DNA from: Porphyrobacter sp. HT-58-2
GTDB taxonomy: Bacteria; Pseudomonadota; Alphaproteobacteria; Sphingomonadales; Sphingomonadaceae
Direction of reading: 5' to 3'
Assembly: GCF_002952215.1 (NCBI RefSeq)
Contig: NZ_CP022600.1
Coordinates: 806,001 to 870,000, forward strand
Length of the DNA: 64,000 nucleotides
Shown: in pieces, positions 50,601-60,855 of the stretch
How positions within the stretch are numbered: position 1 is the stretch's first letter
How the letters are laid out: the number at the start of each line of letters is the position of its first letter
Position numbers and translations under genes: made by a program
Notes under the pieces: generated by a model
Database searches by the model: none
What the model saw: the letters and a program-made list of their open reading frames with translations, nothing else
What the model was told of the DNA's origin: nothing

Positions 50601-51299
50601 TCAAAGCCCCGAAGGCGTCCCGCGCCCGTCCAGCCACCGCGCCGCGCGCACGCCGCCGGTGATCAGGAACGGCACCAGCACGATGCTCAGCACCACCTTG
50701 GCCAGCACCTGACCGATCATCAGGTTCATGATCGGGAACAGGCCATAGAAGGCGAGCGTGATGAAGATCACCGAATCGACCGCTTGGGACAGCGCCGAGG
50801 CAATCGCGCCGCGCACCATCAGGCCAATGGTGGTTTCCTCGCCGCTGCCCTTCAGGCGGTCGAAGATCCAGATATTGAGCAGCAGCGAGGTGATGTAGGC
50901 GGCCGGCCCCGCGGCCCAAACCCGCCAAACCGTCGAATGCACCCGCTCGAAGGCGGCCAGATCATCGGCGCGGCCCGCCAGCATCTCGGTCGAGGCGGGG
51001 AGCTTCAGCACCAGCAGCATCAGCAGCGAGGCGATCAGCAGCGGCAGGAACCCCCACCACACGATCCGCTGGGCGAATTGCCGCCCATAAAGTTGCGATA
51101 GTGTGCTGGAGATCACCACCAGCAGCAGGAAGGCGAAGATCCCGCTTTCGACCGCCAGATCAGTTGGCCACAATTGCACCTGCTTGAAGGCGAGAACGCC
51201 CGCCAGAACCGTCATTCCGCCATAAAGCAGCGTGAATACGAACAGGCCCAGCGGCATATTGGGCGGCGGGGCGGCAGCTGCGGGCGCGGTGTCGGTCAT
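50601..51299 (-). CDS. Queuosine precursor transporter (YhhQ/VUT family)
   Basis: 232 aa with about six transmembrane helices. GIFAFLLLVVISSTLSQLYG, SLLLNIWIFDRLK, ALSQAVDSVIFITLAFYG and IGQVLAKVVLSI carry the polar residues typical of the VUT/YhhQ family, which imports preQ0/preQ1 for queuosine synthesis. The N-terminus is alanine/proline rich. It is divergent from the nucleoside transporter with a 225-nt gap, which shows no gene. Specific substrate inferred by family. Confidence 0.87.
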   Translation of the reverse strand: MTDTAPAAAAPPPNMPLGLFVFTLLYGGMTVLAGVLAFKQVQLWPTDLAVESGIFAFLLLVVISSTLSQLYGRQFAQRIVWWGFLPLLIASLLMLLVLKLPASTEMLAGRADDLAAFERVHSTVWRVWAAGPAAYITSLLLNIWIFDRLKGSGEETTIGLMVRGAIASALSQAVDSVIFITLAFYGLFPIMNLMIGQVLAKVVLSIVLVPFLITGGVRAARWLDGRGTPSGL

Positions 51300-51524
51300 C
51301 GCCCGATTGCTAGCCAGCCGCTACGCAAATGAAAAGCGCGCCGGCAGGCCCTGTCACCAACGCTTTTACCGGCACTTTTGCGCAGGCTTGCGCGCTGTCG
51401 GGGTGCATGGTGCTTGCAACCCCTTCCGCAAACTGCCACGCCAAGGCGTCGCGTGCCGGGCCGTGTGCCGGTGAGAGCGACAGGGGTCATAACGCTTTCA
51501 CGCAAATGAAGGGCATCTGCTGCC

Positions 51525-53006
51525 GTGAACGAAAGTCTCACGTCCACCCTGCCAAGCCTTGCCGGGGTGCTCGCCATTCTGGCCATTGCCTTCGCGCTGT
51601 CGTCCGCGCGGCGTCGGATCAACCTGCGCGTTGTCGGCTCGGCCTTTGCCTTGCAGGCGCTGACTGCGCTGATCGTTTTGCGCACCGATGCGGGTGTGGC
51701 CGTGATCGGCGGGCTGTCACAGGGCGTGATCGCGCTGCTCGATTTCTCCAAGGTCGGGATCACTTCGGTGTTCGGCCCGATGGAGAGCAATCCCTTCGCC
51801 AACACCTTCGTGATTGCCGCGCTGCCGGTGATCGTGTTCTTCGCCGCGATCGTCTCGATCCTCTATCACCTCGGCATCATGCAGCGGCTGGTGCGCTGGG
51901 TGGGCGGGGCGATTGGCTGGATCACGGGGATCAGCAGGGTCGAAGCGCTGGGCGCTGCGGCGAACATCTTCGTCGGCCAGTCGGAAAGCCCGCTGGTGGT
52001 GCGGCCCTATCTGGCCGCGCTCAGCCCGTCGGGTCTGTTCACTCTGATGAGCGTCGGGATGGCGGGTGTCGCCGGTACGATTCTGGCCGCCTATGCCAGC
52101 TTCATTGGCGAGGAAGCGGTGCCGTTCCTGCTGGCCGCTGCCTTCATGTCGGCGCCCGGCGGGATCCTGATGGCCAAGATCATGATGCCTGACGATGCGC
52201 TGGCCGCAGCCGGCCGTGACGATGGGATCGCTGCCGCTGCCGTGGCGCGGGCGCGGGGCAAGACCAATGCCCTCACCGAAGCGACCCGCGTGGTCATGTA
52301 CGACGAGAACGGGCAGGAGGTCGAACTCCCGCAGGCGCGCATCAGCGCAGTCGGCCCGGCCTCGATCCTCGAAGGCGGCGCCAAGGCTGACGAAGTGAGC
52401 GCGGCCGAAACCTTCGAGGAAGGTCAGCGCCCCGCCAATATCATCGAAGCCGCCGCCCAGGGTACCCAGACCGGTGTCAAGCTGGCCGTGGCGGTCGGCG
52501 CGATGGTGATGGTGTTCGTGGCGCTGGTGGCGCTGGCGAACGGGATGCTGGCCGGGATCGGCAGCGGGATCGTGGGCCTTGCCGATGGCATGGGTTCCCC
52601 GCTCAGCGCCGAGACCGCGGCCTGGCTCGAAGGGATCAGCTTCCAGCAACTGCTTGGCTATGTGTTCGCGCCGGTGATGTTCCTGATCGGTATTTCCGAC
52701 TGGGATCAGGCGCAGATTGCGGGCGGTTTGTTCGGCACCAAGATCGTGCTCAACGAATTCGTCGCCTTTATCGATCTGGGCGCAATGACCGATGGCCAGC
52801 TGACCGAGCGCAGCCGGGCAATCGTCACCTTCGCGCTGTGCGGCTTTGCCAATTTTTCCTCTATCGCGATCCAGATGGCGGTGACGGGCGGGCTTGCCCC
52901 GAACCAGCGCCCGGTGATCGCGCGTCTGGGGCTGAAGGCGCTCGCCGCCGGGAGCCTCGCCAACCTCATGAGCGCGGCGCTCGCCAGCCTGTTCCTGCCT
53001 TTGTAA
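51525..53006 (+). CDS. Concentrative nucleoside transporter (CNT/NupC family)
   Basis: 493 aa from GTG 51525. Multiple membrane helices with the CNT landmarks VGQSESPLVVRPYLA, MSAPGGILMAKIMMP, AAAQGTQTGVKLAVAVGAM and GTKIVLNEFVAFIDL and FALCGFANFSSIAIQMA. It couples nucleoside uptake to a cation gradient. A soluble loop (about residues 215-300) between helices is longer than in short members. Family certain, substrate preference not. Confidence 0.92.
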   Translation: MNESLTSTLPSLAGVLAILAIAFALSSARRRINLRVVGSAFALQALTALIVLRTDAGVAVIGGLSQGVIALLDFSKVGITSVFGPMESNPFANTFVIAALPVIVFFAAIVSILYHLGIMQRLVRWVGGAIGWITGISRVEALGAAANIFVGQSESPLVVRPYLAALSPSGLFTLMSVGMAGVAGTILAAYASFIGEEAVPFLLAAAFMSAPGGILMAKIMMPDDALAAAGRDDGIAAAAVARARGKTNALTEATRVVMYDENGQEVELPQARISAVGPASILEGGAKADEVSAAETFEEGQRPANIIEAAAQGTQTGVKLAVAVGAMVMVFVALVALANGMLAGIGSGIVGLADGMGSPLSAETAAWLEGISFQQLLGYVFAPVMFLIGISDWDQAQIAGGLFGTKIVLNEFVAFIDLGAMTDGQLTERSRAIVTFALCGFANFSSIAIQMAVTGGLAPNQRPVIARLGLKALAAGSLANLMSAALASLFLPL

Positions 53007-53048
53007 TCTGCTTGGCAGGCCCGTTCGGGCGGGTGTAAGGCGCGTGTC

Positions 53049-53978
53049 ATGATGAACATTGCCTCCGTCTCGCTCGCTCAGCCGCTCGAAACCATCGCCG
53101 ATGAACTGGGCCGCAGCTTTGCCGAATATGGCTTTGCCGTGGTGCGCGATCACGGCATCCCGCAAGAGCTGATCGACGAGGCCGAGGCGGTCTCGAAGGC
53201 CTTCTTCGCGCTGCCCGACGCGGTGAAGCGCGCCTACAAAATCGAAGGCGGCGGCGGCGCGCGCGGCTACACCCCGTTCGGGACCGAAAAGGCCAAGGAT
53301 GCCGAGGTGTTCGACCTCAAGGAATTCTGGCACGTCGGGCGCGATCTGCCCGCAGGCCACCCGCTGGCCGAATTCATGGCGCCCAATGTCTGGCCGACCG
53401 AAGTCGAAGGTTTCCGCAAGACCATGAGCGCGCTGTTTTCGGCGTTCGAGGTTGCTGGCGGCCGCGTGCTCGAAGCCATCGCGCTGCACCTTGGCCGCCC
53501 GCGCGATTTCTTCGCGGCCAGCGTCGAGGACGGCAATTCGGTGATGCGCCTGCTGCATTATCCCCCGCTCGGCGACGATGCGCCCGAAGGTGCGATCCGC
53601 GCCGCCGCGCATGGCGATATCAACACCATCACGCTGCTGCTCGGGGCCGAGGAGGCGGGGCTCGAACTGCTGACGAAGCAGGGCGAATGGCTGCCGATCC
53701 CGGCGGTGAAGGGCGCGCTGGTGATCAATGTCGGCGACATGCTCGAACGCCAGACCAACGGCCGCCTGCGTTCGACCACGCACCGTGTGGTCAACCCGCG
53801 CGGGGATGCAGCCAAGCGGTCGCGGTATTCGATGCCGTTCTTCCTGCATTTCCGGCCCGATTTCATGATCGAACCGCTGCCCGAATGTGTCGAGGAAGGC
53901 GCCGCGAATCCCCCGCTGCCCCCGATCAGCGCGCATGATTTCCTGATGCAGCGCCTGCGCGAGATCAATCTCGCCTGA
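53049..53978 (+). CDS. Isopenicillin N synthase-like 2-oxoglutarate/Fe(II) dioxygenase
   Basis: 309 aa. The N-terminal DIOX_N region (SFAEYGFAVVRDHGIP) is followed by the double-stranded beta-helix with HGD in AAHGDINTITLL, the distal His in STTHRVV, and RYSMPFF for the co-substrate. MM at the start leaves ATG 53049 or 53052. Such proteins range from ethylene-forming enzymes to antibiotic synthesis; the substrate is unknown. It is followed by a hairpin at 54022. Confidence 0.9.
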   Translation: MMNIASVSLAQPLETIADELGRSFAEYGFAVVRDHGIPQELIDEAEAVSKAFFALPDAVKRAYKIEGGGGARGYTPFGTEKAKDAEVFDLKEFWHVGRDLPAGHPLAEFMAPNVWPTEVEGFRKTMSALFSAFEVAGGRVLEAIALHLGRPRDFFAASVEDGNSVMRLLHYPPLGDDAPEGAIRAAAHGDINTITLLLGAEEAGLELLTKQGEWLPIPAVKGALVINVGDMLERQTNGRLRSTTHRVVNPRGDAAKRSRYSMPFFLHFRPDFMIEPLPECVEEGAANPPLPPISAHDFLMQRLREINLA

Positions 53979-54021
53979 CGGGCGGCTTTTCGACCCCATT
54001 GATCTGTTTCGGAAAAATCCC

Positions 54022-54051
54022 CGCGGGCGTTGCTGCGATGCAACACCCGCG
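54022..54051. terminator. Hairpin after the dioxygenase gene
   Basis: CGCGGG and GTTGC (54022-54033) pair with GCAAC and CCCGCG (54040-54051), with one mismatch. It lies in the 265-bp gap upstream of the TonB receptor gene, which shows no other gene. No T-tract follows; a terminator or a leader structure are both possible. Confidence 0.5.
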
Positions 54052-54243
54052 AGAGGAACTCGCGCAAATCCGACACTTTTCTGGCGTTTGTGCGGACTCG
54101 CATTAAGGAATCGCCGCGTCGCGGCAGGGCATTTCATCAAACTGTCACAGAACAGTCGCTTTGCCGCAAGCGTTCGGGCCTAGGGCAGGCCTTATCACGT
54201 CAATTCAGTGTGTCTCTCTCCACCGCAAACAGGGGCTCAGTCC

Positions 54244-57200
54244 ATGAAGCTTAAGTATCTCCTTGCAGCGAGCGTCGTCAGCCTTGCTGCGACCACCACC
54301 ATCGCCACGCCGGCCTTCGCGCAGGAAACCACCTCGACCGTCCGCGGCGACGTTGTTGACCAGAGCGGCAACCCGATTGCCGGCGCCACCGTCGTCGTGC
54401 TCCACGTGCCGTCGGGCACGCGTTCGACGCAGACGACCGATGCAAACGGTGGCTTCAACGCTCCCGGCCTGCGTCTCGGTGGCCCCTTCACGATCACCGT
54501 GACGGCTGAAGGCTTTGAAACCGCTGAGCAGGAAATCGGCTTCCTCGCCGCAGGTCAGGCACAGCGTGTCAGCGTGGCGCTGGCCGACATGGGCCAGACC
54601 ATCATCGTGTCGGGCGCGCGTCAGACCTCGTCGATCAAGCTCGCCACGGGTGCAGCCACCGTGCTGACCGCCCGCGACATCGAAGGCGTTGCCAACATCA
54701 ACCGCGACATCCGCAACCTTGCCGCGCGCGATCCGCTGGTGACGCTCGACGCCACCAACAATGGCGCGATCAGCATCGCCGGACAGAACAACCGCTTCAA
54801 CCGCTTCACCGTGGACGGTGTGGCGTTCGGCGATCCCTTCGGCCTCGAATCCGGCGGTCTCGTGTCGTCGCGCGGCCCGGTGCCGCTTGATGCCATCGGC
54901 GAATTCTCGGTCGAAACCGCGCCGGTCGACATCCAGCAGGGCTTCTTCCAGGGCGGTGCGATCAACACCCAGCTGCGTTCGGGTGGCAACAATTTCACCT
55001 TCCTGGGCAGCGCCTATTACCAGAACGACGATCTGCGCGGCACCCGCGCCCGCAATCTGACCCGCGTCGGCGCGTTCGATTCGCAGGTCTATGTGGCGCA
55101 GGTCACCGGCCCGATCATCAAGGACAAGCTGTTCTTCGCGGTCACCTACGAGCGCACCCGTGACACGGTTCCGGCCGATATCGATCCTGCGCAGCTGGGC
55201 ATCACCCCGCAGGACATCCAACTGATCAGCGACACCGCGCGCAACACCTACAACTTCGACACGCTGGGCGTGGCCAACGACATCGTCGAAAGCGACGACA
55301 AGCTGGTGACCAAGCTGGACTGGAACGTTGCTGACGGTCACCGTCTGTCGGCGACCTATATCTGGAACGAAAGTGCGCTGCTCGCCGGCCAGACCGGCGT
55401 TGGTGCGCTCAATGCCATCGGCAACGGCAACCCGACCTTCAACCTGCTGTCGAACAACTACACGCAGGGCGCGAAGAACCACTTCGGGATCATCCAGTCG
55501 AACAACCAGTGGTCGGACAGCTTCTCGACCCAGCTGCGCGTGTCCTATGCCGACTACGTGCGTCTGCAGGTGCCGGTGGGCGGCAACCGTGACTTCGGTC
55601 AGTTCCTGGTCTGCCTCGATCCGGTGAACCCGGCTCCGCCGCCGGCTGGTGCGCCGCAGAACGGTTCGGCCCCGGCGGTCTGCTCGCCCGGTCAGGAACG
55701 CCTTCAGTTCGGCCCGGACATCAGCCGTCAGGCGAACGAGCTCGACAGCCAGTCGCTGGCTATCGAATTCCAGGCGACCCTCAAGCTGAACAACCACACG
55801 GTCAAGTTCATCGCCGAGCGTCGTCGTCAGGACGTGCGCAACCTGTTCGCCCAGCGCGTGTCGGGTGCGTGGCTGTTCGACAGCATCGCCGATTACGAAG
55901 CCCAGCGCGCCAACGAACTCGACATCGCGATTCCGCTGCGTGGCGGCATCGACACCGTGACCGCCGAATTCCAGAACAACAGCTGGACCTTCGGGATCAT
56001 GGACACGATCGACGTCACCGACAACCTGACGGTTGTTGCGGGCATGCGTTACGACCTGTTCGACACGCCGGATCGTCCGTTCTTCAACGAGTTCTTCCTT
56101 GATCGCTTCGGCTTCGCCAACACCGCGAACCTCAACGGGCGCGACCTGTTCCAGCCGCGCTTCGGCGTGAACTGGAAGCCGACCGACCGCCTGCAGCTGC
56201 GCGGTTCGGCCGGTCTGTTCGGCGGCGGCAACCCGCTGGTGTGGATCTCGAACAACTTCTCGAACCCCGGGCCGACGCTGCAGCGCGTCCGTCTGCGTCG
56301 CAACGCCAACGGTACGTTCTCCTCGCCCGAACAGGGTGTGCTGGGTCTGAGCAATGATCAGCTGCAGGCGATTGCCGCGCAGACGCTCAACAACGTTACT
56401 GGCGGCACCGGCATTCCGCAGTCGCTCGTCGATGCTGTGCGTCAGGCTGGCTTCATCGGCTCGCCGACCAACGCGCTCGATCCGAACTTCAACCCGCCTT
56501 CACAGTGGCGTTTCTCGGGCTCGGCCGATTATGAAGCCAACCTTGGCCCGCTCGGCGATGGCTGGAACCTCGGCGTCGACGTGATCTATTCGAAGGTCAA
56601 TGACGCGCTCGAGTGGACCGATCTGCGTTCGGTCCAGACCGGCACCCTGCCGGATGGTCGTCCGCGCTACAACGTGCTGACGGGTGCGGCTGGCGAAAAC
56701 ACCGACATGCTGCTGACCAACACCGGCTTCGGCGAAAGCTGGAACCTGGTGGCACGCTTCAACAAGCGCTGGAGCTCGGGCTTCTTCCTGAACGGTTCCT
56801 ACACCTTCCAGGACGTGACCGATCAGAACCCCGGCACTTCGTCGGTGGCGTTCTCGAACTACACCAACACCGCCTTCACCGATCCGAACTTCGCGGCTCA
56901 GGGCATCGCCAACTATCAGCGCGATCACCAGTTCCGCCTGGTGGCCGGGTATGACGCCGAGTTGTTCGGTGACAACAACACCCGCGTTGAACTGTTCTAC
57001 AATGTCCGTTCGGGTCAGCGTTACAGCTTTACCTTCCAGGACATCACCAATGGCCGTTCGTCGGTCTTCGGTGTGAACGGTCGCGGCGCGCGTGGCCTGC
57101 TGTTCGTTCCGGACGTGAGCAGCCAGACCGCTGACCCGCGCGTGGTGTATGATTCGGCGGCGACCTTCGCGGCGTTCCAGAACTTCGTGAACAACTCGGA

Positions 57201-57570
57201 GCTGGCCGCCTTCCAGGGCCAGATCGCGCCGAAGAACATCGGCCGCACGCCGTGGGTGCACAAGCTCGACCTCTCGGTCCGTCAGGAAGTGCCGTTCGTG
57301 TTCGGCGGCAAGCTCGAACTGCTTGCCGACGTCGAGAACGTGCTCAACCTGATCGACAAGGACTGGGGCACGATCCGTCAGGTCGGCTTCCCCTACACCG
57401 CGCCGGTGGTGAACGTGCAGTGCCTCCAGGCAGTTGGCGGTGCGGCAACGGCGAATGCGGGCCAGCCTTGCGCGCAGTACCGGTTCTCGAACTTCCGCGC
57501 GCCCAACGAAGCGACCCAGATCAATGGTTCGCTGTGGGGCGTCCGCTTCGGGGTTCGCGTCCGCTTCTGA
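54244..57570 (+). CDS. TonB-dependent receptor (OAR-type, carboxypeptidase-regulatory-like N-terminus)
   Basis: 1108 aa. A signal peptide (MKLKYLLAASVVSLAATTTIATPAFA) is followed by a carboxypeptidase-regulatory-like domain (TVRGDVVDQSGNPIAGATV), a plug domain, and a beta-barrel ending in aromatic VRFGVRVRF, the signal for outer-membrane insertion. The extended Asn/Gly-rich barrel fits OAR-like receptors of sphingomonads, whose ligands are mostly unknown. ATG 54244 is chosen because it begins the signal peptide. A strong terminator follows. Confidence 0.93.
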   Translation: MKLKYLLAASVVSLAATTTIATPAFAQETTSTVRGDVVDQSGNPIAGATVVVLHVPSGTRSTQTTDANGGFNAPGLRLGGPFTITVTAEGFETAEQEIGFLAAGQAQRVSVALADMGQTIIVSGARQTSSIKLATGAATVLTARDIEGVANINRDIRNLAARDPLVTLDATNNGAISIAGQNNRFNRFTVDGVAFGDPFGLESGGLVSSRGPVPLDAIGEFSVETAPVDIQQGFFQGGAINTQLRSGGNNFTFLGSAYYQNDDLRGTRARNLTRVGAFDSQVYVAQVTGPIIKDKLFFAVTYERTRDTVPADIDPAQLGITPQDIQLISDTARNTYNFDTLGVANDIVESDDKLVTKLDWNVADGHRLSATYIWNESALLAGQTGVGALNAIGNGNPTFNLLSNNYTQGAKNHFGIIQSNNQWSDSFSTQLRVSYADYVRLQVPVGGNRDFGQFLVCLDPVNPAPPPAGAPQNGSAPAVCSPGQERLQFGPDISRQANELDSQSLAIEFQATLKLNNHTVKFIAERRRQDVRNLFAQRVSGAWLFDSIADYEAQRANELDIAIPLRGGIDTVTAEFQNNSWTFGIMDTIDVTDNLTVVAGMRYDLFDTPDRPFFNEFFLDRFGFANTANLNGRDLFQPRFGVNWKPTDRLQLRGSAGLFGGGNPLVWISNNFSNPGPTLQRVRLRRNANGTFSSPEQGVLGLSNDQLQAIAAQTLNNVTGGTGIPQSLVDAVRQAGFIGSPTNALDPNFNPPSQWRFSGSADYEANLGPLGDGWNLGVDVIYSKVNDALEWTDLRSVQTGTLPDGRPRYNVLTGAAGENTDMLLTNTGFGESWNLVARFNKRWSSGFFLNGSYTFQDVTDQNPGTSSVAFSNYTNTAFTDPNFAAQGIANYQRDHQFRLVAGYDAELFGDNNTRVELFYNVRSGQRYSFTFQDITNGRSSVFGVNGRGARGLLFVPDVSSQTADPRVVYDSAATFAAFQNFVNNSELAAFQGQIAPKNIGRTPWVHKLDLSVRQEVPFVFGGKLELLADVENVLNLIDKDWGTIRQVGFPYTAPVVNVQCLQAVGGAATANAGQPCAQYRFSNFRAPNEATQINGSLWGVRFGVRVRF

Positions 57571-57596
57571 TCGCGGTAGCAAAGCACCAGACCATG

Positions 57597-57630
57597 AAAG
57601 GGCGGCCCGGCGACGGGTCGCCCTTTTGCT
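57597..57630 (+). terminator. Rho-independent terminator after the TonB receptor
   Basis: AAAGGGCG (57597-57604) pairs with CGCCCTTT (57619-57626), extended by CCC/GGG and a GC pair around a 4-nt loop, and is followed by TTTTGCTTT. Confidence 0.87.
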
Positions 57631-57667
57631 TTGGGGCATGAGGGAGAATCATCTTCTGGCCTGACGA

Positions 57668-60649
57668 TCAATTGTTCGCGCGGGAGGCGTCGGTTGTCTG
57701 TGCCTCGCCAGCGGCAAGTGCCAGCAGCTGCCCGGCCAGCTTCCGGCAGGTATTGATCCCTTGTCGACGCACCAAGGCTCGCTCCAGCGACGCTGCGGCG
57801 CTCCCCAGTTCGGGTTCGTCAAACATCGCGGCTGTGCCTGCCACCTTGTGCGCGAGCCGGATCAGACGGTCGCGCGCCGCGTCGGCTTCGGGGCTTGAGG
57901 CAGCCTTCGCTGCGCCTGTGGCCAGTACGCCGCCCTCGCGCAATGCTTCTTCGACCGCCTCTATCACCTCCTGCCGCCGGGCCTGCCAGCGGGTCATCAG
58001 CTGCGGCGAACGCGCCAGCGCCGAGGCACGCGACGCGGATTGCGAGGGCGGCACGGTGCCAGCCTGATCCGCTTCCACGATGCGGGTCGGCAGCCAACGT
58101 TGCAGTGCGCGGGCGAGCTGGGCAAAGACCACCGGCTTGGCAAGGTGCGCCTGCATTCCCGCCGCCCGGGCTGCGGCGATATCCTCGGGAAAGGCATTCG
58201 CCGTCAGGGCGACGATCGGCAGCAGGCCCGGCCCGATCCCTTCGGCCCGGATTGCGCGGGTCGCCTCCAGTCCATCGCAATCGGGCATCTGCATATCCAT
58301 CAGCACCAGATCGTAGGGACGCCCGCGCATGATCGAATCGATCACCATTGCGATCGCCTCATTGCCATCATGCGCCACCGCGACCTCCTGACCGCAGCGC
58401 TCCAGCATTTCGCTCACCAGCAAGCGGTTGATGTCGTGATCCTCGACCAGCAGGATCCGCGATTTCACAGGTAGCGCAGCCAACGGCCCCGCCGGCTCGG
58501 CGAGGGCGACGGGCAGGGTTGCCGACGGCGCTGGCGGGGCCAGTGTCGCGGGCAATATCAGAGTAAAGCGCGATCCCGCACCCGGTGCGCTCTCGACCTC
58601 GATCCGCCCACCCAGCAAAGCAGCCAGCTGGCGACTGATCGACAGGCCAAGGCCGGTTCCGCCGTAGCGCCGCGCGATGTCACTGTCTTCCTGGGTGAAG
58701 GGATGGAAGATCGCTTCCAGCCGCCCCGGACTTATCCCGATGCCGCTGTCGGCCACAGTGATCCGCACGCCGTCCGGGCCGATCAGGCAGCTGATCCGGA
58801 TCTGCCCTGCTTCGGTGAACTTGACGGCATTGCCGATCAGATTCAGCAGGATCTGTCGCAGCCGCAGACCGTCTGTCAGCAGCCAAAGGGGATGTTCCGG
58901 CGCGCCGTCACCTTCGCCCTTGGCGGCTTGCGCCGGCGCCACGATCAGTTGCAACCCCTTGCGCTCGGCCGCCTGCCGGTGGAGTGCGGCACATTCGGCA
59001 AGGCTTGCATCGACATCGACCGGGGCGCGGTCGATCGCGAACTGTCCGCTCTCGATCTTGCTGAGATCGAGCACGTCGTTGAGCATCATCATCATCGTGC
59101 GGCCGGATTGCACGATCAGCTCGGCAAAGCGGCGCTCGTCGTCCGCCAGATCGCCCTGCAGGATCAACTCGGCAAAGCCCAGCACCCCGTTCATGGGGGT
59201 GCGAATCTCGTGGCTCATATTGGCGAGGAATTCGGACTTGGCGCGGGCCGCGTTCTCGGCATGGCGGCGGGCGCGGGTCAGAAGCAGCTCAAGCTCGACC
59301 CGCTCGGTCACATCGCGGGCCGCCACGACAACACCTTCCCGCTCGGCTGTGTCGGGGTTGCGGATCACCGCGCAATCGGCTTCGAGGAAGACGGGGGAGC
59401 CATCCGCCTTGTCGGCAAAGCGCCGATAGGTGACGCGCTCGCGCTCGCTCTGGCCGTCCAGCAGCCGCCCGAGCGCCTGCATCGTGCGGTCGCGGGTGTC
59501 GGGATGCAGCCGGTCGGCCGCGGGCCTGCCCAGGAACACCTCTGGCGCCACCCCCAGCACTTCACGAACCGAAGGCGAGGCATAGGTGCATACACCCTCC
59601 ATGTCATAGCGCAGGATCGCATCGCTGATATTGTCGGCGAGCAGATCGATCTCGCGCTTGCCCGCCGCGAGCTGGGCCATCATCCGGTCACGCCCGGCAA
59701 GGATCGCGGCAACCGGAAGGCCGGTCAGGAAATTGGCGGCGATGAAGGCCTGCAATAGATGCAGTTGCGCGATGCCGCCGCCCGCAGCATCTGCGATGGG
59801 GCCTTGGCCTGACCATGTCATCGCCCCTGCCACCACCGCCAGACCGCCGACATGGAGCGCACTGCCAAGACTGCCGAGCCTGAAGGCGTGGAGCAGCGTG
59901 ATCGGCTGGATCAGGAACACCAGCGGATAGAGCGTCTGGTCGAACACCAGATAGGCACAGGTCGTGCCGCCCGCGAGCAGCGCAGCGCTTTCGATCCGTC
60001 CGGCGGGGGCAGCAGGCAGGGTGCCACGCCACCGATCAACCAGCAGCAGCAATGCCGGTACGATCAGCACCATGGCCATGCTGTCGGTCAGGAACCAAGC
60101 GGTTGTCCCGGTGCGCACTTCGGCCAGCGTCTCACCCATCACCGGCGCAGCGACCAGCGCCGAGAGCAGCGGTCCGACCAGCCCCCCGGCCCAGACGAAG
60201 CGGGCCAGATCGGCCAACCGGTCCATCCGGGGCTGACGTGTGCCGCCCTGCCGGGTCAGCGCCAGAACCGCGACAATCTCGACAAGGTTTGCGACCGAGA
60301 ACAGCAAGGCCATCGGTTCGGGTTGCTGCGCCACGACATTGGCGGCAAGGCTGGCCGTCACCGTCGTCGCGAGGAAAGGCAGTTCGTTGCTCAGCCGGGC
60401 GCGCAGCAGGAACGCAACGGCGCAGGCATTGGGAAGCCAGATTGGGCTTACCGCGCCGTCCGATCGTGCCAGAACAAGGCTGATGCAGGCCAGCGCGAGA
60501 TAGGCCGCCCCGCCAAACACCATTGCGTTGAGGCTGCCCCGGTCGATCGGCCCGGCTGTCACACCAACCACAGCGGCCAGGCGCGCCAAAGGCGAGTGCG
60601 GTGCCAGCGCCCCGCGCGTTGCATCATGCGGCATTTCGGTTTGCAGCAT
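57668..60649 (-). CDS. Hybrid histidine kinase: MASE1-like, PAS, HisKA, HATPase, receiver, HPt
   Basis: About 993 aa from ATG 60649 (another start at 60793 would add 48 residues with no recognised domain). Eight or so membrane helices form a MASE1-like sensor (~1-330), then PAS (~340-450), HisKA with SHEIRTPMNG, an ATPase domain (NLIGNAVKFTE, GGTGLGLSIS), a receiver with VEDHDINRLL and DLVLMDMQMP (phospho-Asp), and an HPt with AHKVAGTAA (phospho-His). All phosphorelay residues are present. No cognate regulator is adjacent; a TonB-like gene is divergent. Confidence 0.93.
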   Translation of the reverse strand: MLQTEMPHDATRGALAPHSPLARLAAVVGVTAGPIDRGSLNAMVFGGAAYLALACISLVLARSDGAVSPIWLPNACAVAFLLRARLSNELPFLATTVTASLAANVVAQQPEPMALLFSVANLVEIVAVLALTRQGGTRQPRMDRLADLARFVWAGGLVGPLLSALVAAPVMGETLAEVRTGTTAWFLTDSMAMVLIVPALLLLVDRWRGTLPAAPAGRIESAALLAGGTTCAYLVFDQTLYPLVFLIQPITLLHAFRLGSLGSALHVGGLAVVAGAMTWSGQGPIADAAGGGIAQLHLLQAFIAANFLTGLPVAAILAGRDRMMAQLAAGKREIDLLADNISDAILRYDMEGVCTYASPSVREVLGVAPEVFLGRPAADRLHPDTRDRTMQALGRLLDGQSERERVTYRRFADKADGSPVFLEADCAVIRNPDTAEREGVVVAARDVTERVELELLLTRARRHAENAARAKSEFLANMSHEIRTPMNGVLGFAELILQGDLADDERRFAELIVQSGRTMMMMLNDVLDLSKIESGQFAIDRAPVDVDASLAECAALHRQAAERKGLQLIVAPAQAAKGEGDGAPEHPLWLLTDGLRLRQILLNLIGNAVKFTEAGQIRISCLIGPDGVRITVADSGIGISPGRLEAIFHPFTQEDSDIARRYGGTGLGLSISRQLAALLGGRIEVESAPGAGSRFTLILPATLAPPAPSATLPVALAEPAGPLAALPVKSRILLVEDHDINRLLVSEMLERCGQEVAVAHDGNEAIAMVIDSIMRGRPYDLVLMDMQMPDCDGLEATRAIRAEGIGPGLLPIVALTANAFPEDIAAARAAGMQAHLAKPVVFAQLARALQRWLPTRIVEADQAGTVPPSQSASRASALARSPQLMTRWQARRQEVIEAVEEALREGGVLATGAAKAASSPEADAARDRLIRLAHKVAGTAAMFDEPELGSAAASLERALVRRQGINTCRKLAGQLLALAAGEAQTTDASRANN

Positions 60650-60855
60650 TTGGGCGCGCGAACCGCCCTCACCCGGCGGGGCAAGGTCATCTTCGGCGTC
60701 CGGCAAATCGCCCACTACGCCCCGTTCATCATCCAGTGCGCGGTCGATCGCTGCACTCCATCGCCAAGCGCCCGGGCTTTGATATAAAGGCAATCAACGG
60801 ACTGCGGCTGAAACTGCATCCGAAACGGAGCGATAACGGAGCAGGTCTTTCGCCG

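Noticed and set aside
51717..54140. An 807-codon open frame on the minus strand
   Set aside because: It lies antisense to the nucleoside transporter and dioxygenase genes, has shadow-like Arg/His/Gln/Gly-rich composition and no domain.
54205..55797. A 530-codon minus-strand frame
   Set aside because: Shadow of the TonB-dependent receptor.
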